A DNA stretch of 64,000 nt from Apoda limacodes (Eukaryota > Arthropoda > Insecta > Lepidoptera > Limacodidae): the NCBI GenBank assembly GCA_946406115.1, contig OX291560.1, positions 8,185,158 through 8,249,157 on the forward strand, in the 5' to 3' direction. The position numbers were made by a program, and so were the translations under genes. The notes beneath the pieces are model-generated. The model made no database searches, was not told where the DNA came from, and saw only the letters and a list, made by a program, of their open reading frames with translations. How positions within the stretch are numbered: the first letter of the stretch is position 1; every line of letters starts with the position of its first letter. Below, in pieces: positions 37,440 through 48,917 of this stretch.

Positions 37440-38900
37440 GGGGTCGAATAATCTATTGATGATCTGAAGTATTACCTCGCCACCACGTTGTCTTTAAGGA
37501 AAAATAGCATGGTAATCGATGATTCGGTCTAAACTTCGAACCGGAGTGTTCATCTATCAGTGCCTGGTTTCTCCGAAGTGGCATTGGGATATCTCTGACA
37601 TCGTAACGTGAAGTGTCCATAAAGTATTGGTTTGTGTTTACGTGCGCTCCTTCCATCTTGTTGTATTTGGTATTTAAAATCAAAAAAATGTGTTTCATGT
37701 TTTTTAATATTTTTTACCATTGCCACTGCAAATTTTACATTTTCTTCCACGATTAACGACTAGCAAAACGTAATGAGAAAATTGTATGACTCTATAATTT
37801 CACTGGAGACGGAAAACCACTCAATAAACTTTTGCTATGTGTGGTGGCTTATTAAAAACTGGTTAAGAAGATAAACCAGGTCGAAGAAACAGAGATAATT
37901 CCGACCAAGATGCACTTCTCAAGGTTATAAATAAAGTCATTAATGGAACGGCCTAGTTTTGAACGAACCAGGGCATGGACATGAAGAATGGACCGACTTG
38001 TACGAAATTGTGACACCGTTCTCGACAATGTTTGAACTCTATACTAAATGGTTTATTTCTAATCTTCCTAAAAACTTTACCAAGGTTAAACGACGTGGAT
38101 ACTTGTTTTTTTGTCTCTACAATCTTGCAATTAACAGTTTGAACTTTGATTACAGGCTTCCAAGCAACGAATGTTTAAGTTGCCGTCTTGGGCACCATTT
38201 TGGAATTCAGGCAGATTCGTATTCAGTGGGATCGAAATTGTTTTCCCAACTGTTACATGATTTGCTTCTTGCATTGTCTTTTTTCGAAAACGGTCCTAGT
38301 CTATTGGAACGTAAAGTGAAATTTGAACCTCTCGATAACCACAGACTATTTTACTTCAAATAAATAAAAGGTTAAATCTTTTACACAAAGAGTGAAAATA
38401 AAACACAATTGACGTAATTCCTTATCTATTTAAAAATTATTTGGTTACTAGTAACAAATTAGTATTTACAAAATGCCATACACCTAGAAAAAAACGGTAG
38501 TCTACAAAAAAAAAGAGTTGGTCTTATTTTGAATTATATTTACCTCAACAAGGTAAAAAAATGTACTTAATAAATCTGTTAATATTAAAATATTAATTCG
38601 TTAAGCAAAACCTACGAATGAGCAAATTAAAAACTCAAATGCATTTTCCTTTTGGGACTTATCAAAATCTTAACAGCGATTAATTATTTTATCACACAAA
38701 ACATAATGTTTTCTGATCATTATATCTAAAGTGTTCACTAGCCCTTTCAAAATAATTAAAAAAGACCTTAATTTTAAATATATTAATAATAGTACCACCT
38801 ATGTATAAATTTGATTTGAAAAACACTTGTTACTGAATTTCGAAATTTAATTTTATACCTTTTGAACCAAATTCAGTCAGACACAAAATATATAGAATGA
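37440..38900. other. Intergenic region between convergent Delta and B52
   Basis: The gap between the two convergent genes. The longest frame (37959-38363, +, 134 codons, starting MNEPGHGHEEWTDLY) matches no family I know and has no promoter or splice context. Nothing else is recognised. Confidence 0.5.
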
Positions 38901-38905
38901 TATTC

Positions 38906-39576
38906 TTTATTTTCCAAAATAAGGAAAAAATAATATGTGCATTTATTTCTAAAAATATAACTCCACATTTAACTTCAGAGTAAAGTCGTTTCCTATAGAT
39001 AGTAGTTACGTCAACAACCTAAGATTTAGTAGATTTCTTTGATAAGTGATCCCATCTATTCACCAATTGGTTACATATTCCTGCACATAAATCTAACTTT
39101 GATGTTAAGTTTAGATTATAAATGTATTTAGTTGTTCATTTCTTTACGATAAAATCATCTTAAGACTACAATATACGAAATTACTTACAATTGGAATATG
39201 AGAGACCACTTACACTTAACTAATCAAAATTTTTAACCGTATATGTACTTAAGAAAGACAAAATATATCTACCCAATTCAAAATAACTGCATAGCACAAA
39301 TATACGTAAGACATATGTAATATATTTTCAATAATAGATAATTTCAAAAATTTATCATTGTATTACATTCGGTATTACAATATTTTTTTGTTATTTAAAA
39401 ATACATTTTGTTGTAATCAAATTATCGCTACAGAGCAAATCTTTTTTTTAATTGAACAGAGGGTGTCATAATATTTTTTAAAAAAAGTAAATGAGTTAAG
39501 TTTATCCGACCCAAAACCATTACTGTTGACGTAACTACAAGTATATCTAGCAGCCTTAATAATAATACATTTAAAT
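38906..39576 (-). other. B52: B52 3' untranslated region (probable)
   Basis: It follows the B52 stop codon on the - strand. It is AT-rich. On that strand aataaa polyadenylation hexamers lie at 38947-38942 and 38911-38906, giving a 3' UTR of about 640-680 nt. No closer canonical hexamer was seen. Confidence 0.5.
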
Positions 39577-39751
39577 CTAATCGCCACTACGCGGAGAGCG
39601 ATCGGTACTGGCGCGGTCCTTGTCGTCGCCATTTTGTCTAGGCGAGCGCGAGCGGGACCGAGAAGCGGAGTGGGAAGCGGAGCGATCCCGAGAACGGGAG
39701 CGGGACTTCGGTTCGCGTTTCGGCGATGCTTCCTTGCTGCGAGACCTCTCC
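39577..39751 (-). CDS. B52: B52 exon 9: end of RS domain and stop
   Basis: The exon follows acceptor aaacag (complement of 39752-39757); its first G completes a Lys codon. It encodes ERSRSKEASPKREPKSRSRS and further RS dipeptides and ends SPRSGD, stop tag at 39579-39577. Arg-Ser dipeptides are the phosphorylation sites of SRPK and CLK kinases. The ATG-started frame from 39768 overlaps the intron and is not a real start. Confidence 0.93.
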
Positions 39752-42380
39752 CTGTTTATAAATAGCACAAGTTAAATTGAGTTATGGCTAATTCTATATA
39801 AATATTATTAATAGATGTCTTATTGTAATGATTTCGGTGTACAGAGTCAGATGGCCTTATATGGCGTAGGCCAACAAAATAGGCAATAGGCCACATATCC
39901 TACCGATTTTACTCAATGTCATTATGTATGGTATTCAAATAACATTTATCATTTATATTTGTAGATATTAAATTGACATGATCACGTCAAAATGCCGTAA
40001 CACGTTGAACATCACGCGGCCCACCGGTGGGCGATTCAAGCAAACCGGTTCGGGCCGAGGGGAAATCATCATTTATTTACATTAGTTAAAATCGACGCGA
40101 AACAATGGAAAATGTCTAAATTTGTATATTTCATTTAATTTAAACATTTTATCACGATATTTGCTTTAGGATATTTAAAATCGGTCACCGGTGACCCCTA
40201 TGGCCTAGTGATATAAGAAAGCGATATATGAGACTTAGTTCTCGATATTAGTCACTGGTTAGCCACTTATTGCTAACCATTTTCCTCCAATCCGTCTCTG
40301 TGCTACCCTGTTTTAATGTCACCGCTAAAATACATATTTTTTTATTTTTATATTTTTACTCGTTATTTCTAACGATTTAATTGTTTCTCTAAAATACCTC
40401 ATTGTAATTGCTTTCCCTTTGTTAATAAATAAACACATAAATATGCATAATTATTACTTCTGGCTTAGATTTTCTTTTGTTGCCTAAAAAATCATTATAA
40501 ATTTTGATCTTTTTGAAATATTTAAAAACCAAGCTGTTATGGTCGTTTTACAGGGCCACACGGGTCACTTCTTTACCAGTTTATGCGACTATTAGTGCCC
40601 CATTTGATGTGAACACAACTCTCGGGTCACGATGGTCCCAAATGACCTGAACGATTTATTATAAGGACCACCGGTGTCTCCCATGGCGTAAATAACTAAC
40701 TGCCGTTTTTTTCCTCGGGTTTAAACGTGTTGTATCAGGGTTATCTTAATGCAATGCGCACAAGTAGCACGCACGTAGTTACAACAACCGTAACAAGCCA
40801 CGACTGCTTAATACTAATCATATTAGAATTACCTTAATATACATTTCAAACTCATAACGATAACACCGGCTATTTCATGTGATTCTTAAGTAATATTTGT
40901 GCACCACAGTATTAAACTTAATTCAATGCTGTGGTGCCCAAATATTGCAAAAAAAGGACCCTAAATTTTAACTATAGTTTCCCTTTACAATTTATGTTAA
41001 ACTACAGAAAAAGATACATGCGACAACTAAAAAAAGCATAATGTGACTAAAGAATACCCACAAAAAATATTAGACCAGTCTCACCTTCAAATGTGATCGT
41101 GTCTGAACATTCCGGAACAATACTATTTGAGTTAGGACTACATTTAAATAATGTGCAATCAATAATTTGTAACTTTATTTTATAATTTTGTTAATAAATG
41201 TATGCCAATGGGTGTTACTTTTTAAAAACGCTGACAATAATGTTGTAGGTTCTGAGGTTAATTTTTAGAAAACAGTTGAAATTAAATCTGTAAAGATATT
41301 TTACAGATATTGTATGAACACTGAAAGGTGCAAAAACGTGCTAAAAACGTGTTTTTGAGAAATGTAGTTCTACAGAGGCAAATTGTTTGAATCCCCAAAA
41401 GGGGTTTACCAGTTTTTTAATACAGCTGCCTAAAATTGCTAAGTATAGCTTGCATTGCTATTACCAGGTCTTTGTCCCTGAGCGGTAGCTATATAATCGT
41501 TTTGACTTTATCTGACTTCTCGACCTTATTTTAGTGGTAGAGAACCACTAGGCTGTTGGTATAAGACTGTCGCAAGTATCGCGTCAGTTCACAGCAGTTT
41601 AATGTAGTAGTTTTGATAGTTGCCACAAGGTCACATCAAAAGTACCAGACTACAAGCGCTATCCTGCCGCATCGTTTTGTGAGCAACACGGTTCTTTCTA
41701 AGTGGTTATCACGCGTCGACGTTTTGTGTATTCTATTACAAGCCGCATATTAAACGAAATTTTTTCTTATAGAGTTAACAACAGAGTTGATCACAGGTTA
41801 ATAGAAACAAAAGTTATGCGCCAAATCTAAATCGTAAAATATAAAAAAAAGAACATGGTGGATGAGTTTTATTTAAATATAGATCAATTTCTTTTCAATG
41901 AATGGTCCTTTCAATTAATGTCAGAAATAGATAAAACATGCAGTTAACTTATTTTGATAACTAAAGAAATTTTTCAGTATAGTTATATTTGCCATAGTCA
42001 ATATTTAGGATACTATCCCTCTAACTACGGCCTTTCTTGTCCACCCCATTTTGAAAAATCTAAAGAATGCACAACATCTCGGCTTTAATCCCCACAAGTG
42101 TGTAACCAGAAACCAGTAAACCACATAATAATGCGATGGAACAGCCTCTTTTGGCCAAACCATTTTAACCTTGCGTGATAGTTGGTAATTGGCATTGCCG
42201 CAACACTGTTCTAATAGTGTATCTGGACTAAAAAATGGTAAAATACTAAATTTAGCAGTTTACAACCCAGCCCAGCTTATTATTCACTCTCATCTGTGGC
42301 AATTAAAGTTTGTCTCAGAAAAAATAACCTCATAACAGCAAAACACAGGCGTCAGACTATTGAAAGCACAAAAGACTCAC
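39752..42380 (-). other. B52: B52 intron 8
   Basis: AT-rich intron of 2.6 kb. It contains two 14-bp perfect palindromes centred on ACCGGT (40019-40032, 40183-40196), a third CACCGGTG (40669-40676) and a near-perfect 22-bp hairpin (40892-40946). No coding sequence is seen. Confidence 0.7.
40892..40946. repeat. Hairpin with 22-nt arms
   Basis: aatatttgtgcaccacagta at 40892 and onward pairs with ctgtggtgcccaaatatt ending at 40946: 22 positions with one mismatch and one wobble, and an 11-nt loop. The size is like a compact pre-miRNA hairpin, but a small foldback transposon is equally possible. Confidence 0.6.
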
Positions 42381-42491
42381 TTGGATCCATCTTTAGGAGA
42401 CCGAGACTTGGATCTGGATGGTGACCTGTCTCCATTCCTGTCGCTGGACTTCCGTTCCCTCGCTGACTTTGACCTGGACCGACTGCGTTCT
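42381..42491 (-). CDS. B52: B52 exon 8: RS domain
   Basis: 111 nt between acceptor cgtag (complement of 42492-42496) and donor gtgagt (complement of 42380-42375). In phase it reads ERSRSRSKSARERKSSDRNG, then DRSPSRSKSRSPKDGS, with Lys codons split at both ends. The acceptor is an unusual ctcgtag preceded by a purine-containing tract, so it may be weak and regulated. The exon sits between RS-coding exons 7 and 9 and is a whole number of codons (37), so skipping it would keep the frame and shorten the RS domain. Confidence 0.9.
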
Positions 42492-44080
42492 CTACGAGAC
42501 GAGTTGCCAAGGAAATTTACAGATTTAGTTACATTCTAACTACATGTAGGCTACTATCAGGTTACAGTCTGTCAAATTATATTAAAACGTTCAACTACAA
42601 CTTCCTTTCAAGTGATCACGAATTTTATTGTATTTTCACTGCCTACAACTTGTTACTACATGTGTTTTCACAAAAAATCAGATATGATTCAACTCAAATC
42701 TTAATGTGTTATGGTTAAAAATAACATTTAGGTTCATTTTAAACATTATATTTGCAATTTTTTATTGTTTTACATTAATTACACAGTAAAACTTCACGTT
42801 TATAATAAAATTCTAAAATAATAATCCTAATACCATGAATTAGGGGCAATCGATCGCGAATCGGTCATGCAAAGTGTGACGATGGCAAATTGTTTAATAA
42901 CTACTAAAAAAAAGTTTGCTTTAAAATATCGACGCGAGTGTTCTAGTCTGTCCTCTGAATGTATAGTATAACACTTGCACCGATTCCCAAACTCAGTTAA
43001 GACAATTAGGGTACTGCGTGGCGATTGTCTTACTACAATAGTTTAAGAGGCAGTAAGTACTACGTGACAGTAAAAACTAGGATGACGCGATTTGTAACTA
43101 AGCATGCGTGAGTAGTGCAGCAGCTACATCGCAATTCACTGAGATTTTCATTAAAATACATAAAATAAATTAATAGATCATTGTTATCCAAAAATGCGTT
43201 TTTTTTCAGGGTCTAAAGCACCATCACGGCTATGCTTTAACAAAGTTGGAAACTAATAGCACTTTGAACTTTGAAAATTTATTTTCTAAAACTTTAAAAA
43301 AACATTGAAAAGGTAAAATACAAAATATACAAGTCAGTTTAGGATTTTTTTCTATAGGAAAAAAGTTTTTTCACGTTTTCAGGGCCTGAACCGAATATAT
43401 GAAATATGCCGAAGAACAGTCATTAAATTTTAGTCAGATCTGCTAAATTTCCGCACGCGTAGGTATTGGGTAGTAATAGTAGTGGACTTAATAACTATTA
43501 CCATAAAAGTAAGACACTCGCCCTGCTAGGATTGACATCGACATGATACTGATTCTTTGTTTCAAGTATTTCTAGCTAGGAGCAAGAGCACATTAACTAT
43601 TGTACTTTTTTATGTTACAAACTCTTAAAAAGCCCAAAATGCACTTGAAGGTTTATAATTTCATAAACTGCGTTATTTGACAGATTGTAATTTCCCAATG
43701 CAGATAAATTTGTATACAAGAATGAAACGAAAAAGCAAAGTTGAGTGAAGGTATACATGGTTCCTACAAAGATTTCGTCACAGTAATAAATATATTTTTG
43801 CTAATACTTACATTTTTATAGTTTGCTCAGCGCAAGAAATTACACACCTAGCCAAATGAAAACTAGATTAACTTTAATATTCATGCATTTAAAAAATATA
43901 GCTAAATAATAATGTATTTTAAGGAAATCGTGCATGAAAGCGTATTTAATTTTAGAATTTTAAATATTTACAGACTTTCCAGTGATTTCCATTTTATTTA
44001 AAATCTAGTTACGTCTGTGAAACATTAATATTAGATTTTTTTTTTTTTACTTTTCCTGGAAAACACTAAAAGAGACTCAC
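42492..44080 (-). other. B52: B52 intron 7
   Basis: 1.6 kb of AT-rich sequence. No gene, repeat family or snoRNA-like box arrangement was seen. Confidence 0.6.
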
Positions 44081-44173
44081 TTGGAACGAGACCTGGACCG
44101 AGACTTGGGCGCTGGACTCTTGCTCTTCGGGCGAGACTTAGAGCGAGAACGACTGCGGGATGAGCGACGAGAC
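44081..44173 (-). CDS. B52: B52 exon 7: RS domain
   Basis: 93 nt (31 codons) between acceptor gctaag (complement of 44174-44179) and donor gtgagt (complement of 44080-44075). It encodes [20 protein letters not shown], then APKSRSRSRS, with split Arg and Lys codons. Like exon 8 it is a multiple of three, so it could be skipped in frame. A C/D snoRNA lies about 70 nt upstream of its acceptor. Confidence 0.92.
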
Positions 44174-44853
44174 CTTAGCAAAAAAATTAAGATATTAGAA
44201 AAAAAAAAAAAAAAATTGTTAATATATACAAAGTGAATAGATTCAGTAAAAATGTTATCATCAAGAGCCTTCAGCCCCGAAAGATGGTAAAATGTATAGT
44301 ATCATCATTAAATTGTTTTCGAAATTGCAATTTTTTCAACTTTGCAAATGCCATAGGTATTAAAAAAAAATACGAATACAGTATTCTGAGAACTTTTAAC
44401 AGCAATCTCTAATGCCAACCCAGATGCCAAGGTTATCTATTACCGGCACTAATAAATATTACTGGACAACTCGCCCAGCGCCATCTAGTTATAAACTCCT
44501 GTTAAACTCATTTACTTTTTTAAATTCTTGAAATACATATGGTATACTGAAAACACTGAGAAAGAAGAGAAGATCAAACTCGTCATGAATTACTCAATAC
44601 AGAATCGAATCGAATACCTATGGGTGAACATTACTGTCTGTTTACCTGGATTAAGTTACTGGAAGGGTCGATAGAGATCGACCTCGCAGAATATACCTAG
44701 ATCAAAATTAAGTCCGTTCTCGGAAAAGCAGAGATCAAAAAGCATTCGAACCCGCTGAACGTGTATGAAAGCATTGATGCGTGAGAAATAGGCAAAAGAT
44801 GTCTCTGCCTATTCCCTTGGGAAACAGGCGTGATGTCATGTATTTATGTTTAC
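44174..44853 (-). other. B52: B52 intron 6
   Basis: 680 bp intron that hosts snoRNA copy A near its 3' end and a long A tract on the + strand (44200-44215), which forms the polypyrimidine tract on the - strand. The rest is AT-rich with nothing recognised. Confidence 0.7.
44236..44315 (-). ncRNA. C/D-box snoRNA in B52 intron 6 (LSU rRNA guide), copy A
   Basis: Read on the - strand: C box ATGATGA (44308-44302), guide ending ACCATCTTTCGGGG, D' box CTGA (44274-44271), C' box TGATGA (44263-44258), D box CTGA (44246-44243). The sequence before D' is the reverse complement of CCCGAAAGATGGT, a deeply conserved large-subunit rRNA stretch, with about 16 continuous pairs including one G-U. By the 'fifth base from D' rule it would direct 2'-O-methylation of the G in CCCGAAAG. 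The D box lies about 70 nt from the 3' splice site at 44173, the usual spot for intron-encoded C/D snoRNAs. The terminal stem is weak. A paralogue is at 48976-49080. Confidence 0.75.
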
Positions 44854-45039
44854 CTGGACCGGTCCCGGCGCCTGTCACGGCTGCGGCTGCGACTGCGCGA
44901 TGATGAGGACCTAGAGCGACGGCGAGACCCTCGCCCCCCACGGTCCTCCACCAGCTTGATGCGGCGACCATTTAACTCCGTGTTGTCCAGTTTGTCGATA
45001 GCGGCACGCATGTCAGAGTGCGTTGCAAATTCAACAACC
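44854..45039 (-). CDS. B52: B52 exon 6: end of pseudo-RRM, start of RS domain
   Basis: 186 nt between acceptor ttttag (complement of 45040-45045) and donor gtaaac (complement of 44853-44848). The first base completes Gly. It encodes [20 protein letters not shown], then [12 protein letters not shown], the last strand and helix of the second RRM, then [20 protein letters not shown], the beginning of the RS tail. Confidence 0.95.
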
Positions 45040-45644
45040 CTAAAATAAAACGAACGGAATATCAGTTAGGTCTGAAGGGGACATAAACAATTTTCGTTAC
45101 CTTAATTAGTCTAGCAATTTCCAACCAAAAAATGACTGGTTATTGTTAAAATTACAATTGATAATCCAGTAAATGATCGAAAAATAATGTTTTTCATCAC
45201 AAATTTGCTACAAACTTTAAATATATGGTGTTTTGATTTGGAAAAGAACACTATGTAACTAAAAGGATTAAAGAAAGATAGGTAAATGGTTGTAAAATGT
45301 CGTTATTGCGAGAGATATTATAGGGAAACTAGTTCTGATAGTAAATAGAAGATACGATTAATTTAATGCGTAAAGGTAAAACGCACCTTTCCGGAATACA
45401 TAGATTGGATAATAGGATCAAGATTATTTCATTTTAAAAATATAAGTAGTAAAATCAGTGATCGAAATATAGCTGCACCACTCACCCACCCTTAGTTACA
45501 TAACGCGACTCAAGGTGACTGTTTGGTTCTGGTGGCTTGGTATATTTTGTTTTAATTAATGTAAAAAACATTATTTAAGCCTAGGACAACAGGTAACAAT
45601 AGCATTTACACCTTTATGACAGTGCAGTGCAACCCACACTGGTG

Positions 45645-46615
45645 TTAACTGTAATGGTTAGAGTAAAAGTAATTATCAATAATGCTGGTGTCCGGCAAGG
45701 CTCTGTGCTGTCTCCTACACTGTTTCTACTACATATTAAAGATATGTTGTCCATCGATAACGTACATTGCTACGTAGATGACGGTACGGGAGACGCCCAC
45801 TATATGAACCGTGTAAAAGTCCTTAATTGTGAAGGAAAACAAGAAAAACTTGTGTCTTCTCTGTCAAAGGTCCGATTCAATCCTTCGAAGACAAAGTCTA
45901 CGCGTTCACCGCTAAGGAAACCCCATTCACTAAAGTACCACAATTCCAGACCACAACCCTCACCATATCCAAGAACATTAGGATCCACGGTGTTGTCATC
46001 TCTAGCAAAGTTCAGTTCTGAATCATTTGGAAGATAAGGTGTAGCTGGCGTTCAAAAAGAACTCTAACAGAGCGAGGCAGTACTTTACCTCGGGGCAAAG
46101 GTTGCTGCGTTACAAGTCTGGCCCTATATGAAATAATACTGCCATCTCTGGGCATGTGCACCGGGATAGCAGCTTAGCCCTTTTGACTCAGTTTAACGAC
46201 GGACTGATATTCGACAACGATCCCAAACTCACAAGCCTGCCGCCTCCCTGTTTGTTTTCTACTGCTTGTAGAATAGGATGTTCTGAGAAATTGTTTAAAA
46301 TTATGCCCACGGCTACTTTCTACAATAGCATAGCTCGCCAACGGCACAGAATTCATCGTCACAACCTAAATTATCACGTACAATGCGGTTTTAGAGGAAC
46401 TTCCTCCCGCCCCTGAGGTTATGAAATGAGCTCCTTCGCAATGTTTTTTCTAAAGCCTAAAATGTGGTGCTTTAAGAAACAAGTACATTAGATATTTGAA
46501 TAGTCGGCAACGCCCGAGTGATACCACAGGTGGTGCACGCGACCATAGGCTGCGGTGACCGCTTACTATCAGGCGGACCGTTTACTAGTTTGCCACCTTA
46601 GTAGTAGAAAAAATT
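45645..46615 (+). mobile_element. LINE reverse-transcriptase fragment, copy 3
   Basis: Decayed copy of the same LINE family, antisense to B52. Recognisable parts are NAGVRQGSVLSPTLFLLHIK, then HCYVDDGTGDA (the catalytic YADD has become YVDD), FNPSKTKS, later LWNEL-region remnants in other frames, and the family tail (gcggtgaccgcttactatca, cttagtagtag). Frameshifts and stops make it non-functional. Its 5' end lies within the polymerase domain. Confidence 0.8.
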
Positions 46616-46744
46616 GTTTAAGCATAATTAAATAAGTTTAATCACTTTAAGCATGCATTTAGTGCAATCCAGCCCGTTAAGTTTTTAAAATCCACATAGT
46701 TTGTCGACAGCTGACAAACTCTTTATTCTGTTTAGTATTTTAAA

Positions 46745-47010
46745 ACAACAGCCAAAAAAATCCTTTTGTTTCCGGAGACTTCCTGATTGGACATCGTGGA
46801 TGCAGACTTTTTCGTTTCCACCGGAAGCCCTGACTTCAATCAGATGTTCCTATATCAGTTCAAATAACAAAAAAGTCCTAGCTATGTTTCAATTGCGTCT
46901 CCCTCCCTATAACCAATTGACTTGCATTGATTGGACATCCCCCCTGTATGCAGATGTCTATTTTGTTCCCGCCGGAACCCCTGACCTCAATGAGAGGTTT
47001 CCTGCTACCT
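46745..47010. repeat. Two-unit imperfect tandem duplication
   Basis: tgattggacatc at 46784 and at 46928 (144 bp apart) are each followed by a gatgcagac/gatgcagatgt-like block and then by (t/c)c(a/g)ccggaa(g/c)ccctgac(t/c)tcaat. An open frame runs through both units (46701-47045) but matches no protein I know. Confidence 0.55.
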
Positions 47011-47329
47011 TTCCTAGTATTTTCGCTATTGTCGTAGCCAATTAATCAAAATTAGCCAAAAAATTAAGAAAACTAAACATTAATTTCTTTGGGACACTGG
47101 TGACTATTGGCGTGCTATTGTAGTTTATAACTAAGTTACTTTCAGGGCTTCAACCGCCATACAGTTAAATACGAGCGCTTTTAATTTATCACACGTATGT
47201 TTGTTTCTCTAAAAATAATATAGTTAGTATGTTTATTTTATGATTTGGTAATTTTATGATTTTATCGATGGCGAATGTTTGTCGTGCTGGCCACCTATTA
47301 AGATCACATATTAATGTAATAATAGTAGT

Positions 47330-47520
47330 AGTAATAAATGCGAAAGTTTGATTATTCATTCACACTTTAACCACTGGACGGATCGGAATGAAACTAGCCA
47401 CACATATAGGTTACGTTCTGAAATAGAACATAGGCGACTTTTTATTCCCGAAGTCAGTTCAAAGTTCCTGCAGGAATTAATTTAACCGGGCTTAACCAAA
47501 CTATAACCAAACTAAAAAAA
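47330..47520 (+). repeat. Interspersed repeat (lepidopteran type)
   Basis: The segment has aaatgcgaaagtttg, then actggacggatcggaatgaa, then aacataggcgactttttatt, the organisation of a common lepidopteran repeat. The boundaries are vague. Confidence 0.45.
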
Positions 47521-48843
47521 AATTATTGCTGTAGCAAACTTAGCAAAAGGAGTTCGACACCGATAACTGAATTAGGGTGGGCAGAGCAACAGCTGACAAA
47601 ATCTAGTAAGTTAATAATTTAGTTTGGCGTGTACTACGCGTATAAATATTGTTTGCTATTCTAAGTACCTACTCCGTTTTAGAATATATTTGAGTAGCAT
47701 TATTTCTCAATATTTAAAGTTCTGCCGATTAAAAATTCTGTCCAGACTAAAAATCTATTCAGAGACAAAGATCCCACTTTAGAGTTATATTATTCGCGGA
47801 CATTATTTTTTTTTTATTAGTAGGGTTAGGTCCAAAACTAACGATATTGTCTTTTTAGTTAGCCTTTGATCTCGCACAACTGTTTCCTTTTACTTATTGC
47901 CGCTTGATCCTTTTTTTACTAAAAACGTGATACAGCCGGATACACGTGCCGCTATGACCTTCGATAAAGAGTCGCCTTCGCGCTTATTAACGCTACAGTT
48001 TACAAATAGCCTTGTGATTTCTTTGAAAATTTGATTAGTCTACAAAAAGAATGAAAATTGTTTATGCCACAGACGAAAATAACAGTAAAAAATTTGTCAT
48101 TAAAACTGATTGTAGAAATACTTTATCTACTTCAAAATTCATTATATCCCTTTTACGGCACATTTACGGAACTCATATAAGGTGAGCTTTTATCATCATA
48201 ATGTATGTAGTAAGTACTAAATAAACATATATTTTATAATGTAAAAAATGTAGATGTAGCCGTCGCCTAAATAAATAAGTGACGGTAGTTCAAAAAGACT
48301 CCTTTACTCGCAGCCGCAGCACTTTGCCCGTCACCAGGGTTAATGCAACCCAGCCGAAACATCCGGAAAAGTTTTCAAACACGTTTAACCCCGTTTCGTT
48401 TTATTTTAATCAAAACTATCAATTATTACGTATATTTCTTTTTGTAAGGTCTTTTTTGCACAATCTACCTCACTGGATCAATCTGAGAACAAGATGGCAT
48501 GATATCTTTTGATCACATGTTTTACTTTTTTCATCACTAATAATGCATAGTCATAGTTTACAATCTCACTAGATAGATTATAACCTAACGTTATTTACAA
48601 TTTTACGGTGACATATATACTTCTTAATAACTGTATCGACATACACCTACTATACTATGTTTAACTTTATTATTTCCTCTACCTAAAGGTAGTCTGGAAG
48701 AGATCGCTTTACAGCTATGACACCGCCTTTTTTTTTTCTCTATTTGTAAATATGTTTTTTTCTTTGAAAAATTATTATGTTGATGCAATAAAGTATGTTA
48801 TTATTATTATATCAAATATGTAGCATTTATTTCATATACTTAC

Positions 48844-48917
48844 CCCTCATTTCTATGTTGCTTGTGGGCGTCCGCATAGGTGACTTCACCAGCTTGACGC
48901 ATATAATCCTTCAGGTC
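48844..48917 (-). CDS. B52: B52 exon 5: pseudo-RRM centre
   Basis: 74 nt between acceptor ttatag (complement of 48918-48923) and donor gtaagt (complement of 48843-48838). It begins in phase 0 with DLKDYMRQAGEVTYADAHKQ and ends HRNE plus two bases of Gly. DLKD completes the SWQDLKD motif that marks the second, pseudo-RRM of this SR-protein family. A C/D snoRNA lies just upstream in the intron. Confidence 0.95.

Larger units (their letters stand above)
45040..48843 (-). other. B52: B52 intron 5
   Basis: 3.8 kb intron with a LINE fragment (45645-46615), an imperfect duplicated segment (46745-47010) and an interspersed repeat (47330-47520). The remainder is AT-rich and not recognised. Confidence 0.7.

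Noticed and set aside
45150..45260. GTGATGA C-box-like motif in B52 intron 5
   Set aside because: No CTGA at a suitable distance on the - strand.
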